This document shows, one piece after another, positions 1 to 8,214 of a DNA stretch of 64,000 nt (position 1 is the first letter of the stretch; every line of letters begins with the position of its first letter). The translations under genes were made by a program, and so were the position numbers. Below the pieces are notes generated by a model. The model did no database searches and was not told the DNA's origin. It was given only the letters and a program-made list of their open reading frames with translations. This DNA is from Rapidithrix thailandica (GTDB lineage: Bacteria > Bacteroidota > Bacteroidia > Cytophagales > Flammeovirgaceae): positions 78,974-142,973 of the forward strand of contig NZ_JBDKWZ010000020.1 of the NCBI RefSeq assembly GCF_039710355.1, given 5' to 3'.

Positions 1-248
1 TGGTCAAAGCCTGGAAAGGCGATACTGCCGGTAACCTGATCTACAAAGGAACCGCCCGGAACTTTAACCCGATGATGGCTACTGCCGGAAAAATCACCGT
101 TGCAGAAGTAGAAGAACTGGTACCGGCAGGCACCCTGGATCCGGCTCATATCCATACACCGGGAGTATATGTCCAACGGATTTTTGAAGGATCAAATTAC
201 GAAAAACGCATTGAACAAAGAACAGTAAGCCAGGCAACTCACCAATAG
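1..248 (+). CDS. 3-oxoacid CoA-transferase subunit A, C-terminal part (partial)
   Basis: The window opens inside a reading frame (frame 3, first full codon at base 3) that ends at TAG 246-248 and gives 81 residues. The peptide contains GTARNFNPMMATAGKI, an Ala/Val-Glu-Glu-rich stretch and HTPGVYVQRIFEG followed by EKRIEQRTV. This is the C-terminal signature of subunit A of succinyl-CoA:3-ketoacid CoA-transferase (ScoA/AtoD family), which moves CoA between succinyl-CoA and acetoacetate in ketone-body or acetoacetate use. Subunit B, usually adjacent, does not follow, so it must lie upstream or elsewhere. Family assignment is secure; the exact acyl substrate is not visible. Confidence 0.85.
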   Translation, partial: VKAWKGDTAGNLIYKGTARNFNPMMATAGKITVAEVEELVPAGTLDPAHIHTPGVYVQRIFEGSNYEKRIEQRTVSQATHQ

Positions 249-406
249 GCTTGCGAAATGTCTGATTGCTCTGTTATTGAGCCATCAATCTATCATTTTT
301 CAGGGGCATTCATCAGAATGTCCCTATTTTTTACCGATTATTTTTTTGAAGAGGACAGCCTTCTTATTTTTGCTAGTCAAATAAGTAAATTTAGCAACTC
401 ACGACA

Positions 407-1777
407 ATGGCAAAAAATAAACCGGGTATTCCCCGGGGCACCCGCGATTTTGGCCCCGAGGTAATGGTAAAGCGGAATTTCATCTTTGAAACCATCAAAA
501 GTGTTTATAAAAAATACGGCTTTCAACCGCTGGAAACACCCAGTATGGAAAACCTTTCGGTACTCACCGGAAAATACGGTGACGAAGGCGACCAGCTTTT
601 ATTCAGAATATTAAATTCGGGTGACTTTCTTAGCAAAAGCCAAGTAGAGGATTTTGAAAAGGGGTATAAACATCTTACCGGGAACATTTCCGGGAAAGGT
701 TTGCGATATGACCTGACAGTACCATTTGCCCGCTACGTAGTGATGAACTGGGGACAATTAAACTTCCCGTTCAAACGCTACCAAATCCAACCGGTATGGA
801 GAGCTGACCGCCCTGCCAAAGGTCGCTATCGTGAATTTTACCAATGTGATGCCGATGTAGTAGGTACGGATTCCCTAATCTGTGAAGCGGAAATTGTCGC
901 AATGATCAATGAAGCTTTTGAAAAACTGGGAATCGAAGACTTTACCATCAAGCTGAACAATCGCAAAGTATTGGAGGGAATCGCTGAGGTAATTGGCGAA
1001 CAAGGCCGGCAAACAGAGCTATGTGTAGCCATTGATAAATTGGATAAAATCGGACTGGAAAAAGTCAACGAAGAACTTATACAAAGGGGATTCAGCCAGG
1101 CTGCCGTAAAGGCTTTGGCGCCTTTCCTGAATATGTCAGGCAACAATTTTGATAAATTGGCCATCCTCAAAGAGCAATTTCAAAACTCGGAAACCGGAAT
1201 GCAAGGCTTAAAAGAGCTGCAAGAGGTATTTGACTATCTGGAATTGATGAAAGTCAATGCTACTACCGTAGAGTTTGATCTTACCCTGGCCCGCGGCCTG
1301 ACTTATTACACAGGCGCTATCTTTGAAGTAAAGGTCAATAATGTACAGATCGGAAGTGTGAGTGGTGGTGGCCGTTATGACAACCTTACCGGAGTATTTG
1401 GCTTGGACGGTATGTCAGGAGTCGGGATTTCCTTTGGCGTGGATCGGATCTATGATGTCATGGAAGAGTTGCAATTATTCCCGAGTGATTCTTCTGAAAT
1501 CACCACAGCCCTGTTTATCAATTTTGACCGGGAATCCGAACGCTATTGCCTCCCGGTATTACAGCAATTCCGCCAAGCAGGAATTAACGCAGAATTATAT
1601 CCGGATGCGGCCAAAATCAAAAAGCAAATGAACTATGCCAACAAGAAAAATATTCCTTATGTTATCTTGGCCGGATCAAACGAAATTGCCAACCGCCAAG
1701 TGACATTAAAAAATATGCAAAGTGGCGAACAGCAGTTGCTCACTCCTGAAGAAGCGCTGGAAGTCATCACAAAATAA
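407..1777 (+). CDS. hisS: Histidyl-tRNA synthetase
   Basis: A 456-residue class II aminoacyl-tRNA synthetase that charges tRNA-His in the cytoplasm. Visible landmarks are PRGTRDFGPE at residues 9-18, motif 2 around 126-150 (QPVWRADRPAKGRYREFYQCD), the histidine-specific LARGLTYYTG at 294-303, GGGRYDNL at 320-327 and motif 3 GVGISFGVDRI at 338-348. The C-terminal 90 residues form the anticodon-binding domain. The start ATG at 407 gives the usual MAKNKPGIPRGTRDF opening. The gene stands alone, with a hairpin terminator right after the stop. An AT-rich TAAATTTA sequence about 15 bases upstream resembles a degenerate -7 element. Confidence 0.97.
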   Translation: MAKNKPGIPRGTRDFGPEVMVKRNFIFETIKSVYKKYGFQPLETPSMENLSVLTGKYGDEGDQLLFRILNSGDFLSKSQVEDFEKGYKHLTGNISGKGLRYDLTVPFARYVVMNWGQLNFPFKRYQIQPVWRADRPAKGRYREFYQCDADVVGTDSLICEAEIVAMINEAFEKLGIEDFTIKLNNRKVLEGIAEVIGEQGRQTELCVAIDKLDKIGLEKVNEELIQRGFSQAAVKALAPFLNMSGNNFDKLAILKEQFQNSETGMQGLKELQEVFDYLELMKVNATTVEFDLTLARGLTYYTGAIFEVKVNNVQIGSVSGGGRYDNLTGVFGLDGMSGVGISFGVDRIYDVMEELQLFPSDSSEITTALFINFDRESERYCLPVLQQFRQAGINAELYPDAAKIKKQMNYANKKNIPYVILAGSNEIANRQVTLKNMQSGEQQLLTPEEALEVITK

Positions 1778-1783
1778 CCTTCT

Positions 1784-1829
1784 AAAAGGCGAGTGGGTAT
1801 CAATATTTCACTGCTCTTACTCGCCTTTA
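1784..1829 (+). terminator. Hairpin terminator after hisS
   Basis: Ten-base inverted arms at 1785-1794 and 1819-1828 (AAAGGCGAGT and its complement) flank a 24-base loop and start seven bases after the hisS stop. The downstream arm ends in TTTAT. It lies just before the DUF72 gene, so it probably separates the two transcripts. Confidence 0.6.
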
Positions 1830-1851
1830 TTCCTCTTTATACACGGTTCCT

Positions 1852-2766
1852 ATGGAATTTGGCAAATTACAAGACATCTCTCAAGTGGATTTTTCACTGC
1901 CGGATGACCACCTGCAAACCCAATCCTTATTAAAAAAACTGCCTCAGCCGCAAACAACACAGTTGTATGTGGGTTGTCCTCAATGGGCCAACAAAGAGTG
2001 GATTGGAAAAGTCTACCCTCCGGGTACCAAAGCCAATCAGTTCCTTCAGCACTATTCCAAACATTTTGATACCGTAGAATTAAACTCCTCCTATTACCAT
2101 GTTCCCGAACCGGAAACCATTCGGCGATGGAAAAGTCAAACCACAAATAATTTCACCTTTTGTCCCAAGGTATTTCAAGAGATCAGTCATGCACCGGGTC
2201 TGGGCTTACAAAGCCCGGCATTTGACAGCTTCACCGAAGCTATCGCACATTTTGAAGAGAAATACGGAATCAGTTTTCTTCAACTTCCCCCTTATTTTTC
2301 TGTATTTGATGCTCCGATCTTACTTCGTTTTTTGGAAGCCTTTCCGGAGCATTTACCCTTGGCTATAGAGTTTAGACACCCTTCCTGGTTCCGGGGAGAC
2401 AACCCTTTGGCCGATGACGTTTTTGATTGTATGGAAGCATTGAACATTGCTCCGGTCATTACGGATGTAGCCGGCCGCAGAGATGTGCTTCATCAGCGGC
2501 TTACCTGCGGAACCGTTGCCATACGTTTTGTAGGCAACAATTTGCATGAAAGTGATTACACACGGCTCGAAGCCTGGGCCGGACGCCTGCACTACTGGAT
2601 GAGTGCCGGAGTACATCGCATTTACTTTTGGTTACACCAACCCGATTTACTCAATAACCTTTATATGGCAAAGTTTTTTGCCGAGGTCATTTTCAAAAAG
2701 ACAAAAAGACAAATCATCTCACCGAAGTTTCTTACAAACCCTGTTCAAAAAACAATTTTTGATTAA
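1852..2766 (+). CDS. DUF72 family protein (YecE-like TIM barrel)
   Basis: 304 residues. The region from about residue 38 reads VGCPQWANKEWIGKVYPPG, then FDTVELNSSYYHVPEPETIRRW, FTFCPKVFQEISH, FLQLPPYFS and LAIEFRHPSWF. These are the conserved blocks of DUF72 (YecE family), predicted TIM-barrel proteins of unknown biochemical function. The C-terminus ends in NPVQKTIFD, a common ending in Bacteroidota members. An N-terminal extension of about 35 residues precedes the domain, and ATG 1852 is the only well-placed start. No functional partner is visible nearby. Function cannot be inferred beyond the family. Confidence 0.9.
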   Translation: MEFGKLQDISQVDFSLPDDHLQTQSLLKKLPQPQTTQLYVGCPQWANKEWIGKVYPPGTKANQFLQHYSKHFDTVELNSSYYHVPEPETIRRWKSQTTNNFTFCPKVFQEISHAPGLGLQSPAFDSFTEAIAHFEEKYGISFLQLPPYFSVFDAPILLRFLEAFPEHLPLAIEFRHPSWFRGDNPLADDVFDCMEALNIAPVITDVAGRRDVLHQRLTCGTVAIRFVGNNLHESDYTRLEAWAGRLHYWMSAGVHRIYFWLHQPDLLNNLYMAKFFAEVIFKKTKRQIISPKFLTNPVQKTIFD

Positions 2767-3268
2767 ATTTACCTTTCGATTGACCAAAATACACTTAAAA
2801 TTACCTGTACTTTGCAAGACTTGACAGGGTATAAAAGTGAGAATTCTTGCCATTAAAGGCCAACTAAACAATTCCCGGAAATTTTTTCAACCTGGTCAAT
2901 GCATTTTTTTTAACTGGCTAGCTATTCCAGATAGAAACTTAAATTACAGATAATTATACTTATGCTAGATTAGCACGGGCGCTTTTATGCCTGAAATAGC
3001 CATACAACTACAATTACTATTGCTGTATCCAAACCAATAAGTTTCTTGGGTTATCTTACAATTTATTGAAATACATAAACTGTATAATATTTACTATATT
3101 TAGTTATCAGTGCCGGAAAATACCCAAAATTTCTGGTAAGAAATTAAAGGGAAAAGTATTTTTTTATTATAAATATCAAAATCTGTATTTAAAAGAGCAC
3201 GTTATTAGTTCAGTTCGTGGAATTATTGTAATTCAATTTGTAGAATCTCATTAACACTAAGAAATCAA
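2767..3268. other. Intergenic region, 502 bases
   Basis: AT-rich, with stop codons dense in all frames. A 62-codon frame at 3066-3254 has no recognisable content. No convincing hairpin or complete TAnnTTTG element was found, although the promoter of the downstream response regulator must lie here. Confidence 0.5.
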
Positions 3269-4027
3269 ATGGTCGACAGTATTAAAATTTTACTATGTGA
3301 AGATGACCGTGTAATGGCCAATGTAGTCAAGAAATACCTCGATGTGAGGGGCTATGAAATTACATGGTGTGACAATGGAAACGCTGGTTTGAAAGCCTTT
3401 TCCAAGTACAGGTTTGATTTGTGCATCTTCGATGTTAACATGCCTTACAAAGACGGGTACACCCTGGCCCAAGAAATCCGGAACCGCGATAAATACATCC
3501 CCATTCTTTTCATGTCTTCCAATACACTTCCCAAAGATAAAATCAAGGCATTCCGTATTGGTGCTGACGACTATGTCGCCAAGCCTATTGATGTGGAAGA
3601 ATTATTACTTCGTATCGAAGTCATCATGAAGCGGCAAAACAGCCAACCCAAAGTAGCCGAAGACAACGAGAGTAAAAAGACAAAGATCCAAATTGGCAAA
3701 TATCTTCTGGACTTCCCCTATCAAAAGCTAACGATTGGAGAAGAGGAAAGAAAGTTAACCACCCGGGAAGCCGAATTACTGCGCTTTTTGTATATCCACC
3801 GCAACGACCTGATTAAGCGGGAATTCATCCTGCAAGAAGTTTGGGGAGATGACGATTACTATAAAGGCCGGAGCCTGGATGTGTTCATGTCCCGTTTGAG
3901 AAAATATTTAAAAGACGATCCGGGAATAGAGATCATCAATGTACACGGAATCGGATTCAAGTTTTTGATTGCCGATGAAGTAGAACAAAAAGAAGGAGAA
4001 GAAGAAGGTAAGGGCAATGGAGAATGA
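3269..4027 (+). CDS. OmpR/PhoB-family response regulator (RprY-like)
   Basis: 252 residues. The receiver domain (1-120) has the acidic pair in LLCEDD (residues 12-13), the phospho-acceptor Asp55 in IFDVNMP, a Ser83/Ser84 pair in the Thr/Ser position and Lys105 in AKPIDV. A winged-helix DNA-binding domain (about 145-235) contains LTTREAELLRFL, REFILQEVWG, RSLDVFMSRLRKYLKDD and VHGIGFKFL. The acidic tail (EQKEGEEEGKGNGE) is probably disordered. It should be a phosphorylation-dependent transcription factor. No histidine kinase gene is adjacent, so it is an orphan in this window. Its stop overlaps the next start (ATGA), so the isomerase gene is translationally coupled. Confidence 0.93.
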   Translation: MVDSIKILLCEDDRVMANVVKKYLDVRGYEITWCDNGNAGLKAFSKYRFDLCIFDVNMPYKDGYTLAQEIRNRDKYIPILFMSSNTLPKDKIKAFRIGADDYVAKPIDVEELLLRIEVIMKRQNSQPKVAEDNESKKTKIQIGKYLLDFPYQKLTIGEEERKLTTREAELLRFLYIHRNDLIKREFILQEVWGDDDYYKGRSLDVFMSRLRKYLKDDPGIEIINVHGIGFKFLIADEVEQKEGEEEGKGNGE

Positions 4028-4476
4028 GGCAAGCCAAAATCAAGACTAATCAAGGCTCCTTAACCGCAGTCCTCTTTGAAGAGGAAGCCCCCATTACAGT
4101 CGATAATTTTTGCGACTTGGCAGAATCCGGCTTTTACAACGGTCTTCGTTTTTTCAAGCATATTCCGGACATCCTGGTTCAAGCAGGCTGCCCCTTCAAT
4201 AATGGTACCGGAGGAGCCGGATATTTTATTAAAACGGAGATGGCAGGTCTGCAACAAGAACATAAAAAAGGAACCCTTTCTATGGTACATGGAACACACC
4301 ACAGCAATAGTTCTCAATTTATGATTTGCCTGGATGACGCCTTCGTCCATAGCTTTGATTCAAATTACACATGTTTTGGTCTGGTCAAACCATCTGATTT
4401 TGAAGTACTGCGAAAACTCCGGAAAGGAGATCAGATTGAACATATTGACATTGAATACTTCAACGCGAATCAATAA
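4024..4476 (+). CDS. Cyclophilin-type peptidyl-prolyl isomerase, divergent
   Basis: 150 residues with no signal peptide, so probably cytoplasmic. Cyclophilin landmarks are APITVDNFCDLAESGFYNGL, FFKHIPDILVQAGCP, GTGGAGYFIKTE, GTLSMVH, NSSQFMICLDD and YTCFGLV. The family catalyses cis-trans isomerisation of Xaa-Pro bonds. The catalytic Arg of the canonical F-H-R-x-I-P block is Lys45 here (FFKHIP), while the Gln of VQAG is kept. Activity may therefore be low, or the protein may act mainly as a binding domain. The ATG at 4024 overlaps the response-regulator stop by four bases. A strong bidirectional hairpin follows and faces secDF. Confidence 0.9.
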   Translation: MRQAKIKTNQGSLTAVLFEEEAPITVDNFCDLAESGFYNGLRFFKHIPDILVQAGCPFNNGTGGAGYFIKTEMAGLQQEHKKGTLSMVHGTHHSNSSQFMICLDDAFVHSFDSNYTCFGLVKPSDFEVLRKLRKGDQIEHIDIEYFNANQ

Positions 4477-4519
4477 CCCGACTTTCTTGATTTGATTTCT
4501 TAAAACTTTACTTATAAAA

Positions 4520-4570
4520 GAAAAAGCAAGAGGGCTTGTGTAACAGTTACATAAGCCCTCTTGCTTTTTC
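4520..4570. terminator. Strong bidirectional terminator
   Basis: An almost perfect inverted repeat: 18-base outer arms at 4520-4537 and 4553-4570, continued after one mismatch by inner arms TGTAAC/GTTACA. The outer arms carry runs of A on the left and T on the right, so it can end transcription from both sides. It sits between the convergent cyclophilin and secDF genes. Confidence 0.85.
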
Positions 4571-4643
4571 AATGTATTACCGCCTTAAGCAAGGCAACCC
4601 GCTCCCGGCTATTTCAAGCACTCGAAGCGGGCTGTACAAGCTT

Positions 4644-7600
4644 TTAAGCAGCTTTTTCTTTCTGCTTTTTCGCTTGTTGTTTATGATAAAGTAAGGTAGT
4701 ATCGTAAACAATCGGTGTTGCCACAAAGATTGAAGAATACGTACCGACAATAATACCGACTAACAAGGCATATGAAAAACCTCTTAAGACTTCGCCACCA
4801 AACAAGAACAAGATAAACACGACTAGTAATGTGGTAAATGACGTGATCAACGTACGGTTAAGTGTTTGGTTGACGGATTTGTTCAACAGGTCTTTTAAGT
4901 GAGACTCCTCACCACCTAATTGAATATTTTCCCTCACCCGGTCAAATACCACCACCGTATCGTTAATCGAATAACCGATAATGGTGAGAATTGCCGCTAC
5001 GAAAACCTGATCGATTTCGAAAGAGAAACCCAACACTCGGGCAATGGCAAAGGCTGAGAACACCACCAATGAATCGTGGAACAAGGCTGCTACCGCACCC
5101 AAGCCAAATCTCCACCTTCTGAAACGCACCCAAATATAAATAAAAATCGCAATCAGCGAGAATACCCCGGCAGTTTCAGAAGCTTTTGCAATATCATCGG
5201 CAATGGTTGCTCCGACTTTTGCAGTACTAGGAATCATAAATGTTCCCTCTTTTACGGCTTCTTGGTTTGCAACAAATTTATCTCCGGTAAACGCCTCAAT
5301 CCCCTTAACTACTTCACTCATGACCAATTCATCCGTCTCAGTAGATTCGTCATCTACCATATAGTTTGTGGTAATTTTTACGGTCTGCGAATTGCCAAAC
5401 GTTTTGATATCCAAGCCGGCTTCGCCTAAGTTTTTCTTCAAAGCGACTTCCATTTTGGAAGGTACTACATCATGAGAGAACTGAACCACATAAGTTCTAC
5501 CTCCTTCAAAATCTACTCCCAAATTTAAGCCTTGTGTAACGATCAAAACAACTCCTACAATAATCACTGCAGCCGAACTGAAGTAAGCCGTCTTACGCTT
5601 GCTCAAGAAGTCAAAATTCGAACTGCTTAAAATGCGTTTGGAGAATGGCGTCACAAATGAAAGGTTGCTCTCATTTCCTTTCTTAGTCATCCATGTCACA
5701 ATCACTCTGGTGATAAATACCGCAGAGAAGAAAGAACAAACAATACCGATAATCAAGGTAACGGCAAATCCTTTGATAGGCCCTGATCCGAATGTATACA
5801 AGAACACACCGGTGAGTAAGGTCGTCAAGTTCGAGTCAAAAATGGTAGAGAACGCTTTCTCATAACCCAGTTTAATTGCATTCAATAAATTCTTCTCATC
5901 TTTTCTCAACTCCTCCCGGATTCTTTCGAAAATCAGCACGTTTGCATCAATGGACATACCGATGGTCAATACGATACCGGCAATCCCTGGCAAAGTCAGT
6001 GCCGCATTAAATTGAGCTAAAATCCCGAAGATAAAGAATACATTGATGATCAATGCGATATTGGCAATAAAACCACCCTTGGCATAATACAATACCATAA
6101 ACAAGACGACCAAGCCCAATCCAACCAGAATCGACACAATCCCTTGCTGTTGCGCTTGCACACCCAAAGAAGGTCCTACCACTACCTCTTCTACAATACG
6201 GGTAGGTGCCGGCAGTTTACCCGCTTTCAAAATATTTGCTAAATCCTTCGCTTCTTCAACCGTAAAGTTCCCGGAAATTTCAGAGCTTCCGCTAGGAATT
6301 TCTTGGTTCACTACCGGAGCCGTGCACACTAACTCATCCAATACGATGGCCACTTGGCGCCCGATATTTTTACCTGTTAACCTCTTCCACTCTCTGGCAC
6401 CGGTCACGTTCATTGACATGGAAACACTTGGCCTTCCGTATTCGTCAAAGCTATGACGGGCATCATCTACCACTTCACCAGTCAATGGTGCTTTGCCACC
6501 GCGACCTATTTTTACCACATTCAATTGATAAATATTGGTCAATTGTCCGTCTTGGCCTTCGTTAGGCTTCATGTTCCACAAAAACTTCATATCCGGAGGT
6601 AAGATGGCTTTCACCTCAGGATCGTGGAAGATACGGTTAATTTTACTTGTGTCCCGGTCTTCATATGACAATCCGCCCTTGGCCAAACGGTACAAATCCG
6701 ACATTTGGCTTTGCAAAGCATTCATCAACGAGTCCGCTTGAGCGGCAGAATCGCTTTGTGCAGTTTGTCCTTCAAACAGTTCCCCTTGAGTCGTATCTGT
6801 ACTAAGGGTTTCTTCAACATTATCGCTAAAAAGCTGCCCTCCCTCAGCCACTGTACCTTCCGGCTCGGCTGCGGTTCCGTTCAACTTTTCATTGGCTTTT
6901 TGTCTTTTTACTAAAAGGGTATTGATTTTATCCAAATAGGGCCCGTACTCTTGCGGAGTAAACACTTCCAAAAATTCCAATTTGGCCACTCCTTGCAATA
7001 ATTTTCTGACCCGGCTAGGATTGTCCACCCCTGGTAACTCGATTTGGATTCTTCCTGTCCCTTGAATTCTTTGAATATTGGGTTGTGAGACGCCAAACTT
7101 ATCCACCCGTGTCTTGATAATTTCATACGCCCGGTTCATTGCACCGTCTACCTCAGCATCAATCACCTTGCGCACTTCTTTGTCAGGAGTGTCGAAGCCG
7201 ATTTTTTCCCTGTTGGCACTGGTAGAGAATACTTCCGCTAAAGGCGTATTGGGGGCCAACTCTTCAAAAGCGTTAAAAAACAGGGTGGTAAATTTCGCCT
7301 GACTTTCTTTTTGCATTTCTCCGGCAGCTTTCACCGCTTCCCGGAATTTAGGATCTTCATTATCTCCTGACAAGGCAATGATGATATCTGCCGGAGAGAC
7401 TTCAAGGGTTACGTGCATCCCCCCTTTCAAGTCCAAGCCTAAATTCAATTCGTTTTCTTTAACTTCCTTATAGGTGAATTTTTTAATGCCTAAGAAGTTA
7501 AATACCGGTTCGTTCCAAAGTGAATCCAGGTACTCTTGCTTCTTAAAATAGTTGACATTGCCGTCTGTTCCTCTGGCAAATTCATCTGCCTGTCCCTCTA

Positions 7601-7691
7601 TACGAGACGCAATAAACGTAAACGACAGATAAAATACACACAGTAATGTGACTATTACCGTGAGAAAAACTATCCCGTTCTTATTCCTCAT
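4644..7691 (-). CDS. secDF: Protein translocase SecDF, fused SecD-SecF
   Basis: 1015 residues: SecD and SecF in one chain, as is typical for Bacteroidota. SecDF is an inner-membrane RND-like factor that uses proton motive force to pull exported proteins out of the SecYEG channel. One transmembrane helix near the N-terminus is followed by ELNLGLDLKGGMHVTLEV, the periplasmic P1 region, then VVGPSLGVQAQQQG and six helices including FNAALTLPGIAGIVLTIGMS and IDANVLIFERIREE. The SecF half starts near NFDFLSKRKTAY, with GLNLGVDFEGGRTY, then TIIGYSINDTVVVFDRVREN. A low-complexity acidic insert (about residues 265-330) interrupts the periplasmic part. The gene is convergent with the cyclophilin gene. 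Confidence 0.97.
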   Translation of the reverse strand: MRNKNGIVFLTVIVTLLCVFYLSFTFIASRIEGQADEFARGTDGNVNYFKKQEYLDSLWNEPVFNFLGIKKFTYKEVKENELNLGLDLKGGMHVTLEVSPADIIIALSGDNEDPKFREAVKAAGEMQKESQAKFTTLFFNAFEELAPNTPLAEVFSTSANREKIGFDTPDKEVRKVIDAEVDGAMNRAYEIIKTRVDKFGVSQPNIQRIQGTGRIQIELPGVDNPSRVRKLLQGVAKLEFLEVFTPQEYGPYLDKINTLLVKRQKANEKLNGTAAEPEGTVAEGGQLFSDNVEETLSTDTTQGELFEGQTAQSDSAAQADSLMNALQSQMSDLYRLAKGGLSYEDRDTSKINRIFHDPEVKAILPPDMKFLWNMKPNEGQDGQLTNIYQLNVVKIGRGGKAPLTGEVVDDARHSFDEYGRPSVSMSMNVTGAREWKRLTGKNIGRQVAIVLDELVCTAPVVNQEIPSGSSEISGNFTVEEAKDLANILKAGKLPAPTRIVEEVVVGPSLGVQAQQQGIVSILVGLGLVVLFMVLYYAKGGFIANIALIINVFFIFGILAQFNAALTLPGIAGIVLTIGMSIDANVLIFERIREELRKDEKNLLNAIKLGYEKAFSTIFDSNLTTLLTGVFLYTFGSGPIKGFAVTLIIGIVCSFFSAVFITRVIVTWMTKKGNESNLSFVTPFSKRILSSSNFDFLSKRKTAYFSSAAVIIVGVVLIVTQGLNLGVDFEGGRTYVVQFSHDVVPSKMEVALKKNLGEAGLDIKTFGNSQTVKITTNYMVDDESTETDELVMSEVVKGIEAFTGDKFVANQEAVKEGTFMIPSTAKVGATIADDIAKASETAGVFSLIAIFIYIWVRFRRWRFGLGAVAALFHDSLVVFSAFAIARVLGFSFEIDQVFVAAILTIIGYSINDTVVVFDRVRENIQLGGEESHLKDLLNKSVNQTLNRTLITSFTTLLVVFILFLFGGEVLRGFSYALLVGIIVGTYSSIFVATPIVYDTTLLYHKQQAKKQKEKAA

Positions 7692-7732
7692 AATTGAATA
7701 TCTTTTGAAATGAAACTCTCGAAAAAAATAAA

Positions 7733-7762
7733 AAAACCCCTCCTTTTGCTTAAAAGGGAAGA
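7733..7762 (-). terminator. Possible terminator after the 124-residue secreted protein
   Basis: On the minus strand a short CCTTTT/AAAAGG hairpin is followed by GGGG and a long T-rich tract. It lies just after the stop at 7788 and before secDF. The stem is only about six pairs, so this is tentative. Confidence 0.4.
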
Positions 7763-7787
7763 TAAAGCTGGGTAAAAGAAAGGCTTG

Positions 7788-8162
7788 CTATGGGGCGTTG
7801 GGCGCCAGTATATACTCCAAAATTACTTGAAAATATTCTAATAAAGGAGGATAGGCTAAAGGAGCAAAAGTTATTTTAAGAAAAATAAAGAGAGGTTTGG
7901 AAAAGAATGCGGAATCAATCCTATTAAAAAAATCAAAAGAGAACTGGGTGGTTTGCAACAGGTTATAGGAAACCTTATACACAAACACCGGCTCTTCCTC
8001 ATCGCTGTTTGCATCTTCTGATTGCTGCACAGCGATGGGCGATAGCTTGCTTGTATTTGTGTTCTGTTGCCATGCTGTCCACTGCCCTAGATTCAACAAC
8101 AGTAGGAGCAGCATTACAAGCAATGAACTTACGCAATTCTCTATGGTGGAAGACCTCTTCAT
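7788..8162 (-). CDS. Small exported protein of unknown function
   Basis: 124 residues from the ATG at 8162 (a TTG two codons earlier is also in frame). The N-terminus has a Leu-rich hydrophobic stretch (VSSLLVMLLLLLLNLGQW) suggesting a signal peptide or anchor, then a Ser/Asp/Glu-rich linker (QQSEDANSDEEEP), then a Phe-rich C-terminal region. No family is recognised. Support for a real gene is the TAGATTTG promoter element six bases before the reading frame and the fit between its two neighbours on the same strand. The leader would be only a few bases long. Confidence 0.6.
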   Translation of the reverse strand: MKRSSTIENCVSSLLVMLLLLLLNLGQWTAWQQNTNTSKLSPIAVQQSEDANSDEEEPVFVYKVSYNLLQTTQFSFDFFNRIDSAFFSKPLFIFLKITFAPLAYPPLLEYFQVILEYILAPNAP

Positions 8163-8172
8163 TTTCAACTCG

Positions 8173-8180
8173 CAAATCTA
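8173..8180 (-). promoter_or_regulatory. -7 promoter element TAGATTTG (minus strand)
   Basis: Matches the Bacteroidota TAnnTTTG consensus. Transcription would start only a few bases upstream of the ATG at 8162, giving a very short leader. No clear -33 TTG at the usual distance was identified. Confidence 0.45.
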
Positions 8181-8214
8181 GGGAATTTGTTGGTAGAATA
8201 AAATAATGAACCGG

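Noticed and set aside
3066..3254. 62-codon frame before the response regulator
   Set aside because: AT-rich spacer with no plausible product or initiation context.
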